Positions 27,434 to 32,367 of a DNA stretch of 32,367 nt are shown here, in pieces. The translations under genes and the position numbers were made by a program. The first letter of the stretch is position 1; each line of letters opens with the position of its first letter. The DNA comes from Chloroflexota bacterium. Lineage in GTDB: Bacteria > Chloroflexota > Limnocylindria > Limnocylindrales > CSP1-4. The notes beneath the pieces were generated by a model, which was not told the origin of the DNA, searched no databases, and worked only from the letters and a program-made list of their open reading frames with translations. The DNA lies in contig JAUJNA010000004.1 of assembly GCA_030446555.1 (NCBI GenBank), forward strand, positions 205,936 to 238,302. Direction: 5' to 3'.

Positions 27434-28438
27434 TCAGTACTCCGCGAGGCGCCGCACTGCATCGACGATGCGGTCCGGGCTGGGCATGAACCACTCCTCG
27501 AGGGCGTGGTTGTAGGGGACGCCGGGGACGTCGGGGCCGGTCACGCGCACGACCGGCCCGTCCAGGTCGTCGAAGGCCTCCTCGGCGATGATCGCCGCGA
27601 TCTCAGCGCCGTAGCCGCCGAAGCGGTTGTCCTCGTACGCGACCACGCATTTGCCGGTCTTGCGGACGCTCCGGAGGATCGTCTCGCCGTCGAGCGGTCG
27701 GAGCGTCCGGACGTCGATCACTTCCAGGTCGATGCCATCCGCTTCCAGCAGCTCCGCAGCTTCCAGCGCGTACTGGATCATCAGCCCGTAGCCCACGAGC
27801 GAAACCTGCGAGCCCTCGCGCACGACGCGCGCCGATCCGAGCGGCACGGTGTAGTCGCCGTCGGGGACCTCGCCGCGCACCGAGCGATACATCTTCTTGT
27901 GCTCAGTCTTCGTCGCGGATGGAGCTGCGAAGAGCACCGGGTCCTCGTCGCGGATGGAGCTGCGAAGGAGGCCGCGAGCGTCGGCCGGTGTCGATGGGAT
28001 GACCACCTTCAGGCCGGGCACGTGGGCGAAGAAGGCTTCCACCGACTGGCTGTGATACAGCGCGCCGTGGACGCCGCCACCGTACGGAGCGCGGATGGTG
28101 ATGGGGCAGGTGAAGGCACCGTTCGAGCGGTAGCGCATCCGCGCCGCCTCGCTCACGATCTGATTGAAGGCCGGCATGATGAAGTCGGCGAACTGGATCT
28201 CGGGCACCGGCCGAAGCCCGTTCACGGCCGCGCCGATCGAGGCGCCCACGATCATCGACTCGGTGAGTGGCGTGTCCAGGACGCGTTCGCCGCCGAACTC
28301 GTCGTAGAGCCCGTCGGTAGCCAGGAAGACACCGCCCTTCTTGCCCACGTCCTCGCCCAGCACCACCATCGACGGGTCGCGGCGCATCTCCTCGCGCAGC
28401 GTCTCGCGGATCGACTCGATGAGCGTCATGACGGCCAC
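27434..28438 (-). CDS. 2-oxoacid dehydrogenase E1 beta subunit
   Basis: LGEDVGKKGGVFLATDGL, FGGERVLDTPLTESMIVG, IPSTPADARGLL, LEVIDVRTLRPLDGETI. Confidence 0.93.
   Translation of the reverse strand: MAVMTLIESIRETLREEMRRDPSMVVLGEDVGKKGGVFLATDGLYDEFGGERVLDTPLTESMIVGASIGAAVNGLRPVPEIQFADFIMPAFNQIVSEAARMRYRSNGAFTCPITIRAPYGGGVHGALYHSQSVEAFFAHVPGLKVVIPSTPADARGLLRSSIRDEDPVLFAAPSATKTEHKKMYRSVRGEVPDGDYTVPLGSARVVREGSQVSLVGYGLMIQYALEAAELLEADGIDLEVIDVRTLRPLDGETILRSVRKTGKCVVAYEDNRFGGYGAEIAAIIAEEAFDDLDGPVVRVTGPDVPGVPYNHALEEWFMPSPDRIVDAVRRLAEY
27910..27967. repeat. 23-bp direct repeat (copies 27910-27932 and 27945-27967) inside E1 beta
   Basis: tcgtcgcggatggagctgcgaag, identical in both copies. Confidence 0.95.
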
Positions 28439-28440
28439 GG

Positions 28441-29531
28441 TCAGTGGCCCTCACCGTCCAGGAGCTGCCCGCCGTCACCCATGAACCGCGTCGTGCGCCA
28501 CAGAGGGTCATCCATGCGGGCGGGTGGCGCATCGGCGTAGACGTGCCGCTGCGCCGTGGCAGGGTCAGGGTCTGACTGTTCCTCCGCCCAGTCCGTCGCG
28601 TCCTCGACCACCCTGCGCGCCTCGGCCGTGATGCGCTGCTCCTCATCGTCATCCAGGATCCCCGCCGCCCGCAGCTGGTCGCGGAAGCGCGGCAGCGGAT
28701 CGCGCATCCTTCTCCGCCTCGAGCTCCTCGCTGGAGCGGTACTTGGTCTGCTGGTCATCGGAGGAATGAGCCGTCATGCGCGTGACCTTGGCTTCGATGA
28801 GCGTCGGGCCGACGCCGGATCGCGCCCTGTCGATGGCCTCCTTGCCGGCTCGGTAGCAGTCGAGCACATCGGCGCCGTCGCAGATGACGCCCGGCATCCC
28901 GTAACCCGCGCCGCGCACCGCGATGTCCTCCACGGCCGATTGGAGGCTCATGGGCACGCTGATGGCGTAGCCGTTGTTCTCGACCACGAAGACCACCGGC
29001 AGCTTGTGGATGCCCGCAAAGTTGAGCGCCTCGTGGAAGTCACCCTGGTTGCTGGAGCCCTCGCCCAGGTAGGTGATGGCGACCTGCTCGGTCCGGCGCA
29101 GCTTGGCCGCGTAGGCGATCCCGGTCGCGTGGAGGACCTGAGTGGCGACCGGTGAGCTGACCGACAGGATGTTGCGCTCGGCGATGCCGTAGTGGCCGGG
29201 CATCTGCCGGCCGCCGGAGCTGGATCCACACCCCGGGCGAACTGCGCGAGCACGATGCCGCGGGGGACATGCCGAAGGTGATGAGGCTGGCCACCGAGCG
29301 GTAGTACGGGACCATCCAGTCGTGGCCCTTGCGCAGACCGTAGCCGATCCCCACCTGTGCCCCTTCGTGACCCTGGCCGCTGATGACGAAGGGGATCTTG
29401 CCGGCCCGGTTGAGGATCCACATCCGCTCGTCGACGGCACGCGTGACGGCCATGAGCGAGTACATCTCGAGGAGGTGGTCGCGACCGAGGCCCAGGTCCG
29501 ATCCGAGCGCCGGTTGTGTATCGGTGGCCAT
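28441..29531 (-). CDS. 2-oxoacid dehydrogenase E1 alpha subunit, apparent frameshifts
   Basis: DHLLEMYSLMAVTRAVDERMWILNRAGKIPFVISGQGHEGAQVGIGYGL; GHYGIAERNILSVSSPVATQVLHATGIAYAAK; YLGEGSSNQGDFHEALNFAGIHKLPVVFVVENNGYAISVP; C-terminus MRDPLPRFRDQLRAAGILDDDEEQRI in another frame. Confidence 0.88.
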
Positions 29532-30962
29532 CAGGAAGCTGATGCTGCGCCCATCGACGGCCAGGGCTGCTTCGCCGAGACCCTCCGACAGGGTGGGATG
29601 CGGGTGGACGGCCGTACCCAGCTCCCAGGCAGTCGCCTCGAAGAGCATCGCCGCGCTGGCCTCGGCGATGAGGTCGGTGACGTGGGGGCCGATCGTGGTG
29701 CACGCCGGCGATCTCGTCCGTCTCGCGGTGCGCGATGACCTTCGTGAACCCCTCCGTATCGCCCCCGATGAGCGCCTTGCCGACCGCCGCATAGGGCACC
29801 TTGCCGATCTTCGTGGGGATCCCCTCGCGCTCGCACTCCTGCTCGCTGCGGCCGATGGACGCGATCTGGGGCCGGCTGTATGTCGCGCGGGGCATCTTGA
29901 GGTAGTCGACCCTTTCGGCCTCGGCGCCGGCGATGGCATGCACGGCGGCGATGCCCTCGTGTGCCGCCACGTGAGCCAGCCACAGCCCGCCGATGATGTC
30001 GCCGATGGCGTAGAGGTGCGGCTCGGCGGTGCGCATGCGGTGGTCCACCTGCACGATGCCCTTCTCGAGCTTGGCGCGCGTGTTCTCGAGGCCCACCCGG
30101 TCCGTGTTCGGGGCGCGGCCCGCGGCCACCAGCATCTGGTCGGCGCGGAGCTCCTGGGGCTGCTCGCCCTCTCGGCCGACCATGACACAGACCCCGCGCT
30201 CGTCGACGATCACGGAGGCGGGGTCGAACCGCGCGCTCGTCATGACCGTGATACCTCGCTTCGTGAATGATCGCTCCAGGGCGGTGGAGACCTCCCCATC
30301 CTCCAGCGGCACGATCGACGGCAGGTACTCCAGGACGGTCACCTCGGCGCCCATGTCCCGGTAGTAGCTGGCGAACTCCACCCCCACGGCCCCGGCGCCG
30401 ACAACGATGAGGCTCTTCGGCACGCTCTCGGCGCGCAGGACGTCGTCACTGGTGACGATGCGCTGGCCATCGGTCTGGAGCCCGGGCAGGCTCTTGACCC
30501 GGCTCCCCGTGGCGAGGATGACATCGGTCCCCTCGAGCACGATGTCACCTGCCGGACTGCCGTCCTCATCGAGCTTCGCCACCTTGACCTTCTTGCCCGA
30601 CTGGAGGACGCCGCGCCCGCGCACGAACTCGACCTTGTTCTTCTTGACGAGGCTCATGAGCCCCTTGGTCAAGCGGTCGACCACCTGCTGGCGGCGTCGC
30701 GCGACCATCGCCCCGTCGATGGAATGATCGCCGACGTGGACCCCGAAGTCACCGGCGTGCTTGACCTTGTCGTACAGGTCGGCCGACTCGAGCATCGCCT
30801 TGGTGGGGATGCAGCCCGAGTGCAGGCAGGTGCCTCCGATCTTCCTTCGTCCACGAGCGCGACCCGAAGACCGAGCTGCCCGGCCCTGAACGCCGCGGAG
30901 TAGCCTCCGGTCCCGGCACCCAGGACGACGAGATCGAAGCTGTTGGAGGAGCCGACGGCCAC
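29529..30962 (-). CDS. lpd: Dihydrolipoyl dehydrogenase (E3), apparent frameshifts
   Basis: FDLVVLGAGTGGYSAAFRAGQLGLRVALVDE; shifted frame IGGTCLHSGCIPTKAMLES (redox disulfide); VGAGAVGVEFASYYRDMGAEVTVLE; C-terminal IGPHVTDLIAEASAAMLFEATAWELGTAVHPHPTLSE. Confidence 0.9.
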
Positions 30963-31068
30963 GGTCAGCCAGCCGCCCACCGAGAGGTCACGGTCGGATG
31001 GTACCAAGGCGCGTGCCGGCGCCTCCGAGCCGCCGGTCGACAGGCGCTGCCTATACTCGGGGCGCCGG

Positions 31069-31695
31069 ATGGATCCGCGGCTGATCCAGGGCGCCGTGCT
31101 CGTGCTGGCGGGTTATCTGTCCGGGTCCCTGCCCATGGGCGTCCTCGTCGCGCGGCTGACCGGGGGCCGCGATCCGCGCAGCGTGGGCAGCGGCCGGACA
31201 GGTGGCACGAACGCGCTGCGCGCCATGGGCAAGGCGCGCGGACTGCTGGTGGGGCTTCGACATCGCGAAGGTGCCGTGCCCGTCCTGGCCGCGGATCTCG
31301 CCGGGGCGGACGACCTGGTCGGGGCGCTGGTCGGTGTCGCCACCGTGCTGGGCGCGGCTCGCTCGCTCTTCCTGCGCTTCCATGGCGGTCGCGGCGTGGC
31401 CACCGGCATCGGGGCCATGCTGGTCATCCAGCCGATCGTCGTCCTGCTCAGCGCACCCATCTTCTTCGGCGTCATCCGGCTCAGCCGGTACGTCTCGCTG
31501 GGCTCGCTCGTGGGGTCTGCCGCCGCGGCCGTCCTGCTCGCCCTGATGGTCGTGCTGGGTGCCAATCCGCCGGTGGCCATGGTGTATGGGGTGGGCGCGG
31601 CCATCCTCATCTGGGTCGCCCACGCGGACAACATCGACCGCCTGATCCACGGCCGGGAGCGGAGGTTCGACTCCTTCGACCGGGATCCTGCGTAG
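31069..31695 (+). CDS. plsY: Acyl-phosphate:glycerol-3-phosphate acyltransferase PlsY, local paired frameshift
   Basis: GYLSGSLPMGVLVARLTGGRDPRSVGSGRTGGTNALRAMGK; RFHGGRGVATGIG. FDIAK appears in another frame near 31255-31275. Confidence 0.85.
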   Translation: MDPRLIQGAVLVLAGYLSGSLPMGVLVARLTGGRDPRSVGSGRTGGTNALRAMGKARGLLVGLRHREGAVPVLAADLAGADDLVGALVGVATVLGAARSLFLRFHGGRGVATGIGAMLVIQPIVVLLSAPIFFGVIRLSRYVSLGSLVGSAAAAVLLALMVVLGANPPVAMVYGVGAAILIWVAHADNIDRLIHGRERRFDSFDRDPA

Positions 31696-31700
31696 CCCGT

Positions 31701-31945
31701 TCACCGCCCGCCTGCGTGCCACCCCAAGACTCGCAGCATGACGAGCGGTGCCCCCGAGCAACACGACCACCAGGACGCGGCGCGCCGGCCAGGACAGCGT
31801 CCGCGCCGGGCACGGCGGCACTCAGGAGGTTGGCGAGGAGCACCGCGGCCACGACCCCCGCCAGGACGGCCAGGACGTCACGATGGCGGACGGGGCTCGG
31901 TGGCCCAGCATCCGCGCCGGGCTCCACGGTCCCCACGTCGCTCAC
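31701..31945 (-). CDS. Small two-TM membrane protein, apparent frameshift
   Basis: VSDVGTVEPGADAGPPSPVRHRDVLAVLAGVVAAVLLANLLSAAVPGADAVLAG; second hydrophobic stretch VLVVVLLGG in another frame; GTGA overlap with upstream gene. Confidence 0.45.
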
Positions 31946-32367
31946 TGTCGATCGGCCTCGACCGGGATGCCGATGGGGGCCACGAGGACCCGCCCCGCCA
32001 GAAGGCGCCCGCGGCGGGTCCGCAGACCTCTTGGGGCGGTGGAAGGTGACCGTGGCGTCAGCGCGGATGACGGGTCGGAGGACGTACCGCTGGTGAGGTC
32101 GACCGCCGTCGGCGTGTCGACCGACAAGATCGGCACGCCCGTCGCGCCGGCCGCCACCGTGAGCTCGACGCACGTCCGGATGAAGCTCGCGCAAGCACCG
32201 CTGACACCGGTGCCCAGCAGTCGACCACGACCGCCGCCCGCTCCACGCCCGACATCAGGATGCGCACGTCGCGCGCCGTCGGCGCATGCATGCGCTCCAC
32301 GGGCAGCGAGGCGAGGCGGTCCCCAGTTGCGCGCCGCATCGGTCGCTGAGGGACGGGTGCGGGCCCA
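31942..32367 (-). CDS. nnrE: NAD(P)H-hydrate epimerase (YjeF N-terminal domain), partial and frameshifted
   Basis: VERAAVVVDC..., AAGATGVPILSVDTPTAVDLTSGTSSDP, VIRADATVTFHRPKR, GLRTRRGRLLAGRVLVAPIGIPVEA across frames; runs off the window end. Confidence 0.6.
   Translation of the reverse strand, partial: WARTRPSATDAARNWGPPRLAARGAHACADGARRAHPDVGRGAGGGRGRLLGTGVSGACASFIRTCVELTVAAGATGVPILSVDTPTAVDLTSGTSSDPSSALTPRSPSTAPRGLRTRRGRLLAGRVLVAPIGIPVEADRQ

Noticed and set aside
26780-28540. 586-aa plus-strand ORF opposite E2/E1beta
   Set aside because: Antisense shadow ORF; no recognisable domains, composition reflects codon bias of the genuine minus-strand genes.
31051-31821. 256-aa minus-strand ORF opposite PlsY
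   Set aside because: Antisense shadow of plsY; only its N-terminal part is plausibly the second half of the small membrane protein after a frameshift.

Overview
High-GC bacterial chromosomal window; the gene content looks Chloroflexota-like, which is inference only. Most of it is metabolic: a dgcN-dgcA-type pair (DUF1611 protein + enolase-superfamily epimerase), an AMP-forming acyl-CoA synthetase, SpoU-type RNA methyltransferase, dodecin, acyl-CoA dehydrogenase, an adenosine-deaminase-family protein, a radical SAM protein, and a complete 2-oxoacid dehydrogenase cluster (E3-E1alpha-E1beta-E2) with lipA, followed by plsY and a partial nnrE. Two toxin-antitoxin modules, an ArsR/SRPBCC pair and a tRNA-Glu(CUC) also occur. 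The most unusual region is about 11.1-18.1 kb: a large LuxR-family (LAL/ATPase type) regulator, a small DUF4242-like protein, and a tandem array of five CARDB-domain (putative lipo)proteins. Five near-identical copies of a dyad-symmetric element (CATcGGG-TGATT-CCCtATG) lie at constant spacing from TAnnnT -10-like hexamers, upstream of four CARDB genes and of the DUF4242-like gene. A vestige of the regulator's C-terminus sits inside the array, recording its duplication history. Many genes carry apparent, often compensating frameshifts (4-8.4, 11.2-18.1 and 28.4-32.3 kb), while about 10 kb (18.2-28.4) has none, so assembly error must be excluded before calling pseudogenes.
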